NCBI GenBank assembly: GCA_032164295.1
Contig: JAJHTX010000005.1
Span: 2,790,001-2,854,000 of the forward strand
Origin: Inonotus obliquus
Taxonomy: Eukaryota > Basidiomycota > Agaricomycetes > Hymenochaetales > Hymenochaetaceae
Direction of reading: 5' to 3'
DNA length: 64,000 nucleotides
Positions 22,811 through 34,164 of the stretch are shown here, piece after piece. The position numbers and the translations under genes were made by a program. The first letter of the stretch is position 1. Each line of letters starts with the position of its first letter. Under the pieces are notes generated by a model. That model worked only from the letters and a program-made list of their open reading frames with translations. It was not told where the DNA came from and searched no databases.

Positions 22811-23218
22811 TCCGTGAATCTGTTATTTTGCCCTGTCCTTTCTTTGTATCCTTTCTCTCTAGCTCGCTTCACCGCTCCGCTCCCTCCATTCTTCCACTGG
22901 GTTGGATTGATATCTTAATACTTTATTTGTCTAATGTACTACGCTCATTCGCATCATTTTGTCCATTACAATGGGCGCTTCTCTCTACTAGTTACTACTT
23001 TGTACGACTTCGTTGCTTCGATGGATTACCTTAACGATCGATATAAATGACATGGAATGAGAACGTTCCGTATACTTGCATCATTGGCTCAGTGGACAAA
23101 TGCGTTATAACATATCAGCAGCTGCGTCATTTGTACATTCGAGAATATTAAATGTAACAAATTCATGTCCGTCTTGCACAGCAAGATCCTTTGAATGAGC
23201 CACAGGGGGATTTACGCA
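22811..23218. other. Convergent 3' intergenic region
   Basis: About 400 bp lie between the 3' ends of two convergent genes and should contain both terminators. No other feature is seen. Confidence 0.4.
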
Positions 23219-25883
23219 CTATGAACCCAAGTCCAACTTGAACAGACAATAAAGGAGAGTAGGGACATAGCAGACAGGACACTTCGACTGCGCCATTACT
23301 TCTCGCGTGATGCACCTGTGCATAATTAGAGGGAAGGACGGGTGTATGCGAGTAGCAAGACTCACTCGTTGCAGAAAATATGCCCACAAAAAGTCGCGGT
23401 CACGTTCTTGCATGGATCAGATTGACAAAGCCGACAACGCAACGGCGATCTTCTTTCATCCGCACCCTCATGTTCAACATGATTATCCGACTCGCCCTGT
23501 GGCTCCGAAGCTAACAAAGGCTCGACAAGTTCAGACGAATTTGGACCCTTTGCACTGAGGGGTAGCGTGTCCAACGAAATCAGACTCCGGAGTGGGTGGC
23601 CTTCCTCGGCGAACTGAGCCTCACCGACATCAATAGCCAAGTTGATCGCATTCGGGAGTGGCTCCATCGCTTCATCTGGCTCCGAGAACAAGTCCTCCTC
23701 GATGATCCTAGGAGCCGCCTCGTCAGCCGCAATCGCCGCTTCGTCTGGCTCGGCATTTGCCTTATGCTCTCTTTCATTGACATCTTCGCGAAGCTTCTTA
23801 CTGTCGCCGTTCATCCTAATAACCTCAGAGTTGAGTCTCGATCCCTCAGGTGAAAGGTATCTTGAATCGTACTGAGTATCGCTTAATGACCATGCTCGTG
23901 GTCGTTTGGGAAATGTCGCACTCATTGGAGAATTGTTAGCCGAAGGGTGGAGTTCTAATGGATCTGCGCTGGGGTCAAAGGAAGTATCGTCCGTGGTAGA
24001 AGATGAGCACAGCTCCTCGGCAAGTCTCGTTAGGTCTTCAACGAGGAGTATCGGTGATGCTAGACCCAGGTCAACACGCGGAAGAAAAATGTCTGCAATA
24101 GCTACTGACTTGAATAATCCGAGTTTCTCTTCGCGCCGAATTCAAAGTCAAGTTCGTCCGCAGTGAGGTATGTCATGGGAGTTTGGCATCGTTCGTTATC
24201 AGAAAGACTGTCGTACAAGAAATCCTCGCCACGATGCTCATAAATACCTTGCGAACTGTCGGAGTCAGAATCGTCCCGGTCAAACTGGAAGACGCATTCA
24301 ACCTCGTGAACGTGTACGGCTTCTGGAATTGAAGGTAAGGTCGGCGATAGGCTGAGGCGACGTTTTCGGCGTCCAGCAGGGAGTGAGAGGTCCCCGTTCT
24401 CTGAGGTGGCCTCCGTGGAGGGTTCTTCCGGTGCTTCTGAGTAAGAGTCAATGTCCTGGCATTGATCGGCTTCGGCTTCGGCGTCGGACCCGTCAAGAAT
24501 TGTCGGAAGCTTTGAGAGCCAGGGGTACACACCCAGTGTCCTAACACGTGAGGGGCTGTTGAGGCGTAAAGGAGAAGGTGGACGAGCTGCTGCGACGCTA
24601 CGCGCGTGGCAGGCAGCTCTCATGGCATCGACTATGCCAATTGGACTGTTCGTCTGGCATTGCGAACCAGTTCTCCCCCGCAGTGAGATGATATCATCAT
24701 TTTCGCCTTGCGGTGTTCTTTGACGAGACTGCGGAGAGGTTCGGTGATAAGCTGGATGGCTACCAAGACTGCTGAGTAGGCTAAGACGGCCGGAAGCACC
24801 TCTATGGTCGCCAGACGGGTCGGAGTGCCACTCCGCGGGTAAGTTCGTCTCCAGCAGCGAAGCAGAGTCGCTTTTCGGATGCTCGGCAGTCTGACTGAGG
24901 TCACTCGGCTTGACCCAGGGTTCGGCGAGTGGAGCAGGAAGCTGCGAATTGCATTCCTCTCCGCGTATCAATGAAGATAAATGTTGCAACTGCTCATTTC
25001 GTGCACGGTTCTGAAGAAAGTATTTAGACATCATAGATTTTTTGGACTTTGCGTGACTTGCCTCCAGGGGATCCTGCCCACTTGCTGATGGCGCTGCGCC
25101 GCCTCGGTCTTTGGCCGGTTGAACGTTAGTTTGTGGTAAATCAGGAGGACGAGCGACGTCCGATGGTTGAATGGAGGTATCCATAATCGTGGATACATCA
25201 TCTGCGCGGTCTCGTAAGGAAGACGCTCTTCTCTGAATCATGGAGTGTCTATCGCTAATTTGCGATGTCGCGGACGAGGCTGGAGAGAAGAGTAGGAGGG
25301 TGGAAGTGGAAGAGTTATGATTGTCTGAACTGCTGGCCTACAGGGGATATTTATAATCGCAAAACAATATAAGAGATAGACTGACGGTAGGCGAGGACTT
25401 TTGCCGCCGATTCTTCCTCGATTTTCTCCCCTGTGTCGGTGAAGAACTGTGGACCTCAACTTTGTGCTACAGGCCTATGAGCTCGAGACGAAAATTGACA
25501 TTAGACCATAGGATCACTGCTTACAGTGTTTAGATTAGCACAATCTCTGAATCCAATCCGGCACGACCAACATTTCGGATGCTTCGGGGAATCTAAGAAA
25601 TGCCTCTGCACTCCTTTCTTAGACGTAAACATCCGTCTGCAGCTCCCACATGTTGTCGAGTGAACTTCTGTGGCGTGCTAAGCAACGAGGCGCAGACATA
25701 ATAAGGTATTGTCACATGAGGGACCGTATCATGATGCCGACTCACATCAAATAGCGAGTTGTGATCCCCGAATGCTGTTGTGCAAGGCCTGCAGTAGTAG
25801 TGATTCCTTGAGTCGCTCTGATGTCGATGAAGAGCTTCAGCAGTACCAAACGTTCGTTGAGGACAGACAGGACAGGTCAGCAT
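23219..25883 (-). CDS. Protein with N-terminal C2H2-type fingers and C-terminal RING finger
   Basis: Exons 25746-25883, 25525-25677, 25386-25446 and a long one from 25279 join in frame. The start MLTCPVCPQRTF leads to zinc-finger-like units: CPVC...HRHQ, HYYCRPCTTAF...H, TCGSCRRMF...HF and CWSCRIGF. The middle (about 350 aa) is acidic, Ser-rich and disordered. The C-terminus is a C3HC4 RING: CRLC, CGHIFCNECITRE and CPVC, with an intron (about 23331-23369) inside it. C2H2 fingers followed by a RING is an arrangement I recall from Agaricomycete proteins; the RING suggests E3 ubiquitin ligase activity. One joint at about 24080-24150 is unresolved: the frame changes there, by a short unusual intron (a 44-nt GC-AG one is possible) or a frameshift. 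If that joint is wrong, two genes would be present (25883-24102 and 23925-23219). Confidence 0.7.
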
Positions 25884-26226
25884 ATCCGGTTCCACAGATA
25901 AACAAGCTAACTCCAGGCTAGCAGCAGTCGAGGTCACCAGACTAAGAGCAAGCAAGCGAGTAGAGTAGAGACAAGTTAGACCAGCAAGCTCCTTCCGCGC
26001 AGCTTGATATTAGTATGGAGCACACCTTACCCTCACTTAAGGCACGTTGCGGACTACCCTTGACCCGCGACTCGGGCCAACACGTCTTGGCGGCGTGCTG
26101 AAGTGACATCTAACCTTAAGTTGTATGATATATAGCACTGAGTTGATAATTGTTTCGGAAACCTCCTCTTCAGCAAGTGCTTCTACTAGCTTTCTTGACG
26201 GGAGGTGGGCACGAGACCGAGGCAGG

Positions 26227-26418
26227 TCAGAAGAAAGACGGGATTTGACCCGTGGACGACCTGCAGAAGATTGGCTCCGTATCAGTTGGCGGGGAGGTAA
26301 GATGGAGCTGATTGACCAGATTACAAGAATCGCGAGGCTTGTCTCGCATCGAGGTCGTACGTCGGAAGGCATCGATGGGGGAAGCTAGCAACACAGTCAA
26401 AGCTGCAAGAAGCCTCAT
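26227..26418 (-). CDS. Possible small secreted peptide (weak)
   Basis: A 63-codon frame starts MRLLAALTVLLASPIDAF, which looks like a signal peptide. The rest has only two Cys and no recognisable motif. It lies in an otherwise unassigned 0.75-kb stretch (25900-26647) between two minus-strand genes. It may equally be chance, or one exon of a longer gene. Confidence 0.25.
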   Translation of the reverse strand: MRLLAALTVLLASPIDAFRRTTSMRDKPRDSCNLVNQLHLTSPPTDTEPIFCRSSTGQIPSFF

Positions 26419-26647
26419 GTGTTTGTTCGCTGCCTTGAGCCTGATACACTTCACGTCCAGCAAGTTGGCGGTCAGATTCTAGCTGATACCTGTCGAGCGA
26501 ATGGGCTCTGATATAAACACAGAACGTGAGAAAAAAAACACATCATAGCGATTGACTATACATAGGCTGTGACCCATGGCCCAAGAACCCAGACGGCATA
26601 ACAGACTGTATATCGGTTTTCTACAGCACAAAAATGCGTCCTATCCC

Positions 26648-27148
26648 TCACTCTCTTGGTGCACCACGTCCAACACCAGCAAACTGCGGACGGTACTCCC
26701 CTGGAGCGTTCTCTGGCTTGTCACGGCGACGGTATTCATCACGTTCTCCCCTGTCACCCCGTGGTGGACGATAAGCTCCATCGCGACTGACAGCAGCAGG
26801 ACGAGGCGGACGAGCTTGTTTCTTGTAAGTTTGCGGGACAATTTCTTGTGGTAGGTGTAGGTATTCGCGGAGGTATTCAACACCCTCAGGCGTAGCGGAG
26901 TAATAGTACCATTGCCACGAAAACTGGGTCTTGACGTAGCCCCTGGAAGTGAGCGATTGCATTGCCTTGATGACTTCGAGATTCGGAACATCGAGATCTT
27001 CGTGCTTCGGTGCGTTGAAGTCCTTCTTTGCTACCATTACGCCCTCTGCAAGATCATTCAGCAAAGAAATATAAACGTCTCCAGTGTAAAACCAACCTCG
27101 AAAGAGGTTCTCGTAGATCTTCTTCCTGTTTTCCTTAGAAATAAGCAT
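26648..27148 (-). CDS. RPS10: 40S ribosomal protein S10
   Basis: This encodes the small-subunit ribosomal protein eS10. Two exons (27097-27148 and 26648-27045) join in frame across a 51-bp intron (GTTGGT...GCAG), giving about 149 aa. The start [16 protein letters not shown] continues after the joint as [18 protein letters not shown], then [20 protein letters not shown] and [15 protein letters not shown]. These are the conserved eS10 blocks. The tail is rich in Arg, Gly and Pro as usual in fungi. The intron keeps the frame open if retained, but the family alignment shows it must be removed. Confidence 0.97.
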   Translation of the reverse strand: MLISKENRKKIYENLFRGWFYTGDVYISLLNDLAEGVMVAKKDFNAPKHEDLDVPNLEVIKAMQSLTSRGYVKTQFSWQWYYYSATPEGVEYLREYLHLPQEIVPQTYKKQARPPRPAAVSRDGAYRPPRGDRGERDEYRRRDKPENAPGEYRPQFAGVGRGAPRE

Positions 27149-27556
27149 ATTGGGCCGAGTTTTTGAGTGTTATTGCTACGAATGAATATACAATCAGCAT
27201 GGATATTTCTTCGAACTGTTATAAACCATTACTCACCACGAGTGAGGATGATCCAAGCCTCCCTGTCCTGCAAGAACGAAGAGAGGCTGTCAGCATTCTG
27301 ACCTCATCCAGAGTTTTCCGACACCATCCATCTCAGGACGTTAGGAATCTCGTCTCCAACTCCATCACAGACGACCATGGGCATCCAGACAGCACTTATA
27401 ACACTCACAAGGGTAGATTGGTGTTGAAAAGACGGGGGAAAGGCAAGGCTTGTCGCAGTTGAACGTTTGGTGGCCGAATTTGGCACCGCAAAGGTGCAAG
27501 TCACATGACCCATGGTCCATAAAAGGCAACCCACTGTTACCCTGTCTTTGACTCTG
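27149..27556. other. RPS10 upstream region
   Basis: About 400 bp lie between the RPS10 start and the first base of the transposon nest. It should carry the RPS10 promoter. No other gene is seen. Confidence 0.4.
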
Positions 27557-27578
27557 AGTGGTGACTGGCACGACCTAT

Positions 27579-27714
27579 CACACCGGGCAAAAATACATTT
27601 TTCAGGGTAGAAAATTTTGGTCAGAATGCGAGAAAACTGCTCTGACTGGCTGGTATTGCATTCCGACCAAAATTCTAATTCTGGGGGCTCCTATATGTAA
27701 TTTTGCCCGGTGTG
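27579..27714. mobile_element. 136-bp MITE inserted in the left end of Z1
   Basis: The insert starts CACACCGGGCAAAAATACAT and ends as the inverse of CACACCGGGCAAAATTACAT, with one mismatch in 20. It is flanked by TAT on both sides (27576-27578 and 27715-27717). Removing it together with one TAT restores the sequence found uninterrupted at the right end of Z1. Inner sequences (AAAATTTTGGTCAGAATGC and its inverse) also pair, so the whole insert can fold as a hairpin. Confidence 0.85.
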
Positions 27715-28552
27715 TATCAAATTTCCGTGAGTTCCCACGGTCTCGGTTAGCTCTTCCCAGCGATCGACGTGTCGATTTCAGTGTCTCACTTTCTGGTTTT
27801 GACATTAATGTGGAGGATACTCAGCCCTCCACAACTTCGTGAAAAATCCCAAAAAATATCAGACAAATGTCTTTTAATGTGTAGAACAAATCTGTTAGAA
27901 AAAATAAAAATTTTGTCAAATATTGGTCGAGATATTCACATTTTTTGTGTGTATCTCCGCAGCAGAGAAAATATTTCAAATTTTTTTTTTGACAGAAATG
28001 TTCAAAATCTCTTAAATATTATGTATGTGGAAGAAGTCTGGTAGAAAATTATGTATTCAAGGAGCCTGGATGCATATATGCCGCTTAAATCACAACAAAT
28101 CAGGACTTTTGTAGTTTTTCTGATGAGATTTAGACATTGCATTTGGATGTAGGTTTACATGTAAGTTATTGCATTCAAGGTGGGGTGTGTTGGGTGTTTA
28201 CAGTAGGAGGAACACTTTAGAAAATGAGCCAGCATGGCGGGCAAAATAGGATATCAGTGGGCATTAAATTTAAAGAATTTTTCTCGCAATTATTTTAAAT
28301 ATCAGTAAGTATATCGACCTCGCCGATATTATTTATATGAACCATGTGCCCATATTTTAGATATCGATAAGGATATCAATTGGGCTGATATTTTAAATTC
28401 CCTTCTGTTCTAATGCATATCTTCCTGGAAGATATCCTAAACATCTACTTTAAATATCGGTAAGTATATCAATCCTGCCAGTATTATAAATATAAATCAC
28501 GTGCTGATATGCTTGCCAGTATTTAAAATTTTGGCAAAAAAATAATTTTAAA

Positions 28553-29384
28553 TGGTGTCTGGCACGGCCTAAGAAATTTCTGTGACGTTCCCACGGTCCC
28601 TTCCATGGCTAAGCAGCGATCGACGCTCAATTCACCTGTCTCACTTTTTTGCTCTGACATCGAGGGCTTGTCCAGCCTTCCACAATTTTACAAAAAATCT
28701 GAAAAAATGTCCAAAAATTATTTTTCAACATTCTAGACAAAATAGAAAGACCAATTTTTTAATTTCCCAATATTCGTCGAGATACCAATTTTAGGTGCAT
28801 ATTGAAACAACTAAGATGCTTCTAAAAGATTTTTTCTCTCCAAAATATTCTATTCTCCTTAAGATTCATATATGTGAAAGAAACACAGCAAGAGTGCATG
28901 AATTCATTGAGCTAGGAAGCATATAAGCTGCTGGTTCTTTTATAATTACTAATATCTCCACCAATAACTCAGTATCTCTGGTAAATTGTTAAAAGAACCA
29001 CCCTAATACACATAAACATAAACTCCAAACAGTTTAAAGGGGGGGGTGTTAAGTATTTTCGGAGGAAGATGTGGCCATGTAAAAACCTCAAAATAAGATC
29101 ACGTGATTCACAAGCAAAAACAGAGATGTATATTCTGCCTGAATATCACCTACAATAGACTTGTATTTGGTGTATTACATATCGGGTAGTTATTAAAAGC
29201 CTTTTTATGTTGAAAGGAAGGGACAAATTGCTTGAACTCAGTGGAACTGCATATTCAAGGGATTTAGTGGGGGCACGGAAAGTGAGACAGGAAGATCGAT
29301 GCGAGTTACTACATATGGGAATTGTTTGAAACTCCATCTGGCTAAAAGTGTCACGGCAATTTCACAGGCCATGCCAGGCACCAC
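28553..29384. mobile_element. Z2: 0.83-kb non-autonomous copy of the Z family
   Basis: The left end TGGTGTCTGGCACGGCCT and the right end, read inward as GTGGTGCCTGGCATGGCCT, match the Z1 termini. Both subterminal regions also carry CGATCGA/ATCGAT and CTGTCTCAC blocks like Z1. It has no coding capacity. The interior is AT-rich. Confidence 0.6.
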
Positions 29385-29670
29385 CTTTCCTTCAACCACC
29401 ACCATCGAGCGTGGAAAACTCCCTCTCCCTCCCTTCATTCTGTCCGCCTCGCCAGTGTAGTTCTGAGGAGTCTGCACTTTATGGTGTCTCCCCTGTGACA
29501 TCAGGTTGTTCAGCTTTATGCTGTCTCCTGCTTGCCGTGGGGTTAATCTCTTTTATGCGTAACGTAAGTCGTGCTCGCCTCCCTCGTCGGGCGAACTGGT
29601 GAAACCCAGTCTAAAAACTATCCTTTGTCCTACCCCCTAGTAGGGGTCCATTCTCACCACCCTTGTTCGC

Positions 29671-32600
29671 TGAAGAGAACTACGTGCAGCTGAGCCCGGT
29701 ATCGAGCCCAGTATCCCATTCTACACTTACCCCATGCTACGGTACGGTCCCATCTACACCTTCTAGTATCCACCAGCACACCTAGAGAAACCGTCGGTCC
29801 CATTTCTCAAGATACCGAATGCCGAGAGTACTGGTACTGAGTGCCAAGAAACCCGGTACCGAGAATACCGAGAGTACCAAGTGCCGAGAAACCCGGTACC
29901 GAGACAAATTGACAATTCGACATGCTCTCAAGACATGGATCGGATGTCTCCCTCTCTGGTATTCCTTCCTGATGGTTGGACTATGCATGCCGGTTCTTTG
30001 GGGAAGCTCAGGGTTGGTATCCGTTAAGGTTTTCAGGTCCGGTACCACCAGGAACACATCGGTATCAATCGGCAGGGGTTCAAATCTCTTGTTCTGAGGA
30101 CTTTTCATCCAGGGGTACTATATGCTACGTTTTCATTGGTATCTTGCCCTTTCTAACCCTTTCTTGTTGTCCCCCTGATGGCTATACTGTATTCATTCTT
30201 CTTATGACATTTTTCTTTGTTTTGATCTTCCTTTTTACTTTTCCCTTTTGGAATTATGAGCTGACTACGGTACAGTAGTATAAATATCTCCTTCTGTACG
30301 TAGTAGCTCTCCAGGTAATCTTAGGAGCTAGCCTCTAGCGTGAGGGCTCGGGTTTCCTCACCCCCTTCTCAGTTCCATCTCAGTCTCGTCTCGATTTCCG
30401 TCCCAGTCCCATCCCAGTTCCGTCTCAAGTGAACCTCAGGAGTTAGCCTTCCGTGTGAGGGCTCAGGTTTCCTTCCCGGTCCAGTCAACACTCTCAGCCA
30501 CCAGCCTCCCCCAGTCTGTTTCTTGCTATAACACCCCGTGCTAGCTGTTTCCTTGCAGTACCGACCTGTACCGATGTTTTTCCCATGGTACCGACATTTT
30601 GTTATCCTTTGTATTCTGCACATCCACCTTTCGTTTCTGTACTGAGCTTTTGTTTTACAACATTTCTGCACATACTGATCCTGTTCGTTCAAGTACCGAC
30701 CTGTACCGACATTTTTCCCACGGTACCGACCCTCTTGATTCCAGACAAGAACACATTCCCCCCAACATCTAGCTGGTCCAGCACCTCTTTCTATTATTCC
30801 TTTGACTCCTCTTACATCCTCCTACTACAGACAACAAGTACGGTGAGCGTACTGGATAAGTACTGCCTCATTTGGCCCTCCCCGTTTTCTTATACCATAC
30901 ACCCCTCGACCGGTACCTTCAGTACCGGTGAATGTGCGAGAACGCGGCCGGTATCAGAAGTACCGGACGAGGGGGGTACAATTTAGATGTGTTGGGAGGG
31001 CCGGTACGTGGCGGTACTAAGTCGTACAGTCACAGACAAGTCGTCAAGAGAGAATAGTAGGGCCTGGCTGGATTGATGAGAACAGGAGGCTATAGGTGAC
31101 CACTCCAGAGGCGAGGTATCAGGAGACGATCAATACCGAGACGAATCCGTCGATACCGAGTCGTCTGGTGTCCGGTATCACGGTAGAGAGAACGAAGCAG
31201 TAGAGAAGGCGAGCTGAGGGGGTGTTTCTGATGGGACTAGTCGTGAGACGAGAGGCGAGGGCGACGAAGACGATAACAATGACTACCGGTATCGATACCG
31301 GCGACTACAAGACGAGACGAACGAACAGGGGCTTGAACGAGATGAGCAAAACCCGGACCTTCACTCTGGAAGTTCCTCTTAGATTTGCTGGTTTGCTACA
31401 GTAGAACATGCAGGCTATAAATACCATAATACCATAGCCATTCAAGATACCAAATGGGGGGTTTTTACAAGTTGAATCGTACCGCAATCCGGTACAAGAA
31501 AGGGAACATAAAGTCAAATTGAATGTAAAATTATAATCAGGGGAAACATAAGATGATGAATGAATAAGAAGTTTTATCAGGGGGTAGCTAAGAATAGGGT
31601 GGGACGAGACAAGAACCCAATGAAAACTCACGATGAGTGATACCGAGGTAGGGCGGCGATACCGACGTCGACCAGCGCTAAAATAAGGATGTGTCTCAAG
31701 CTACCGCATGGGTGCTCCTGGCGATGTTCCTGTCGTCTCCTTAGCAGGAGAAGCACGTCATCCTGATTTACCTTTGTTCCGGTATCATGATCCGTGCGGT
31801 GTCAGTCTGGGCGTCTACCGATCAATCGGACGGCGTGCTCCGATGTTGACCTGTCGGTACAACCCAACCTTGGCAATGGAGTACTCTACCGCTCGGTACC
31901 AATCAGTACCCTGGGATCGTCCCTGAGCATCAACGAGATCGCTCGAGCCTCTCGATATCGATCGGTACGCATTACCTGACTCGACTGGGCATTGCTTGGC
32001 TTCCCCTCCGAGTCGGATCGATGGCCTCCTCCGAGATCGAAGCAGCGTACGGCGGACTTGATTCATTTCCCAACCTTCCTCTCGACGTAGATCTCCGAGG
32101 GTGTGGTCTCGACCTAGCACACATTACGAACTCCGGTACCGGAGCGGACCATCGGTATCAACACCGGTATCGTCGGTATCGATGCATGGCGGTTCAGAAG
32201 GGCATACTGTCGGACTTGGAGCTTCGACCATGATCCAACTCTTCGCAGCAACGTATGGCAGACCGATCGCAGCTTTGTGAGCCTTTCCCTCTGGTATGGG
32301 CTGTCGAGGGCGTAGTATCGACTAGACGTGGACTATTAAGCATTGGTATCAGGATGGGTGGGCGGTACTGTATTGGTATCATCAGTATCGAAGTCTGGTG
32401 GTTCGGTACTGTGATGGAAGACGGGCGTAGGGATTGGTGATTCGGTATTGACGCAGAAGTCTGGCTAAACGTATGTAGGACCAGTTCTCAATCGTTCTTA
32501 GCCTTGTCGAATCGCAGAAGCTTCGTACTTTGTTGGAACCGCAGGCGTAGATAGGACAGCATAAGTACCGTGGTCCGAAGAGAAGTAAGAAGCGGTAGAA

Positions 32601-32707
32601 TCACAGAAGTATTGTTAATTGGAAGAAGCGGTAGAATCGCAGAATTAAGCCCATATCAATCGTAGCCTCCGGTATTACTCTTTACCGGCCACGTTCTCGC
32701 ACATTTA
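29671..32707. mobile_element. X1: GGTACC-rich element with TCGC target duplication
   Basis: The element starts TGAAGAGAACTACGTGCAGC and ends TCTCGCACATTTA. TCGC lies immediately outside both ends (29667-29670 and 32708-32711). The first 1.26 kb (29671-30928) is a direct repeat of X2 at 36963-38282. It is packed with TACCG and GGTACC words and contains a TATA-like box (agtataaatat, about 30279). No long ORF is found. The remainder (30929-32707) has its own inverted ends. Confidence 0.8.
30929..32707. repeat. Inverted-end segment forming the right part of X1
   Basis: The segment starts TGAATGTGCGAGAACGCGGC then CGGTA. The inverse of its end is TAAATGTGCGAGAACGTGGC then CGGTA, two mismatches in 25. 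Its first 100 bp are also similar to the inverse of the X2 3' end. X1 thus looks like one X arm joined tail-to-tail with an inverted X arm or with a related TIR element. Confidence 0.65.
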
Positions 32708-33271
32708 TCGCGCACTGTAGACTGTCCTGGCGGCTTCGGGGCTGGCTTAGTTGCTGTAATAGCGCACCGCAGTTGCGCGCTGGGGCACCCGATTCTTCCC
32801 TCCGGACTGGAGATAAGGAGTGGTCATGTGGATAAGGAGAATATACCCATGTAAGTCGGGGAGTGACGGATGGCGGCGGTGCAGGGCCACGAGGTCTTGA
32901 GCCTGTAATGGGCTTCTACGGGGGCCGGGAAGGCCTTCCTATGACGACACCATTGCGAGTAGGGCCGTAAAGCAGGAGGGCTCGAGGACGGTTGTCACGC
33001 CGGTAACCAGGCCGGATGCCATGGAATATGGCCAACCTATTCGCTTCGGGTAGGAAAGTACCTGCGGGGAAACCGCACCTTTTGCAGGTGTAACTGAAAG
33101 ACGTAGAAGTTGCGAGCTGCGACGGGGATCATCTGGGCTGGGCCATTCTGGGTTTCAGGTTAGGGGGGGGGGGTCATCTGAGTTAGAGGGGGTTTTTCTT
33201 CTGCAATATCCTTTTGTAGATTGTTTTCCTCCTCCCTTTTCCTACCATAAGTGCCGGTTGAAATCCCGGTT

Positions 33272-33839
33272 TGTTACGACGTCTTTTCCATTTCCTTTAT
33301 ATAGCCTTTCTTTTATTTTTCGTCAATGCATATTTACATTCCTTTAACCACATTCCTTACTTAATACATACGAGCTTAGCTAATTACAATCTATAACAAC
33401 TTTATCCCGCCATTCCCTCTTATTCCTTTACCATTCTATTATTACTCATCCTCGCTGACTCATTCTTCTTCTTTCCATTTAACCCAATGATGCTTACTCA
33501 TCCTTACTCATTCTTGCTGACTCGTCGGGCCCCGTTGTTTGTTTGTTCATATTTACTTGCTGCTAGACAGCATCTATTTAAAGTAGAACTTACCCGTGAT
33601 CAAAGTGTATATAAGGCTGGATCAGAGAGTTAGGGATTCCCCTCTCTCTTGTTCTAGTACTATCACCTACGTCGCAGGTAAGCCGTACCAATACCTGTAC
33701 CTTAGTTAGACGTGCTAATCTAGTACTATCACCTACGTCGCAGACTACGGTCTTTTGTGATTTAGTGGTAGCTCACTTTCTTGCCCGTCGACATCTCTGA
33801 TCCCTGTGATCAACGTCTCCGACTGCACAAAGCGTAACA
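33272..33839 (+). repeat. G1 5' LTR
   Basis: This 568-bp LTR has TG...CA ends. A TATA box (gtatataagg, about 33607) should drive transcription, with R beginning near 33635. Downstream are two identical 25-bp repeats (33653-33677 and 33719-33743) bounding an intron-like segment. Similarity to the 3' LTR is high, judged by eye. Confidence 0.92.
33678..33743 (+). other. Intron-like GT...AG segment in the G1 LTR leader
   Basis: The segment starts GTAAGC, holds a branch-point-like GCTAAT and ends GCAG. The 25 bases before it (33653-33677) are identical to its last 25 bases, so it is a perfect tandem duplication of 66 bp that creates splice sites at the AG|GT joint. The same arrangement occurs in the 3' LTR (about 43477-43567) and, with a GC donor, in the solo LTR at 44832-45355. 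Confidence 0.6.
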
Positions 33840-34164
33840 TATAACAAGAGAGTCTTTTAACTCGTGTCGTAGTTGTCAACGTTAACAACAACTAACTTGT
33901 ACGTGTACACAACATCCTCCGTTCCACCTCTGTTTCTCTCATTGTCGAAGTCAGTCAGTGGATAGTCGTCAGACCCCTGAGACGAACGTGCACCTACTAC
34001 CAGTGAAGTGTCGCCCCACGTCTTTACTCGACGTTGACCAGACACCGCTCTCTGATAGCGCTACCGTCGGTTGTCGCTTGCGACAAAAAAGCCCAGTAGT
34101 GCCTAACGGTTCTCGTAAGTTGGAAAGTCGCCCTTCGAAGTGTTGCTGAACCCCCTGAGACGAC

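Noticed and set aside
28582..28794. Short ORFs in the AT-rich Z and B elements
   Set aside because: AT-rich, no motif, lie in transposon termini; no transposase signature.
32708..33271. GC-rich segment considered as rDNA or a ribozyme
   Set aside because: No conserved rRNA core motif and no hammerhead core (CTGATGA...GAAA) could be found.
33653..33743. Direct repeats considered as a CRISPR-like array
   Set aside because: Only two repeats, in a eukaryotic LTR, reused in each LTR copy.
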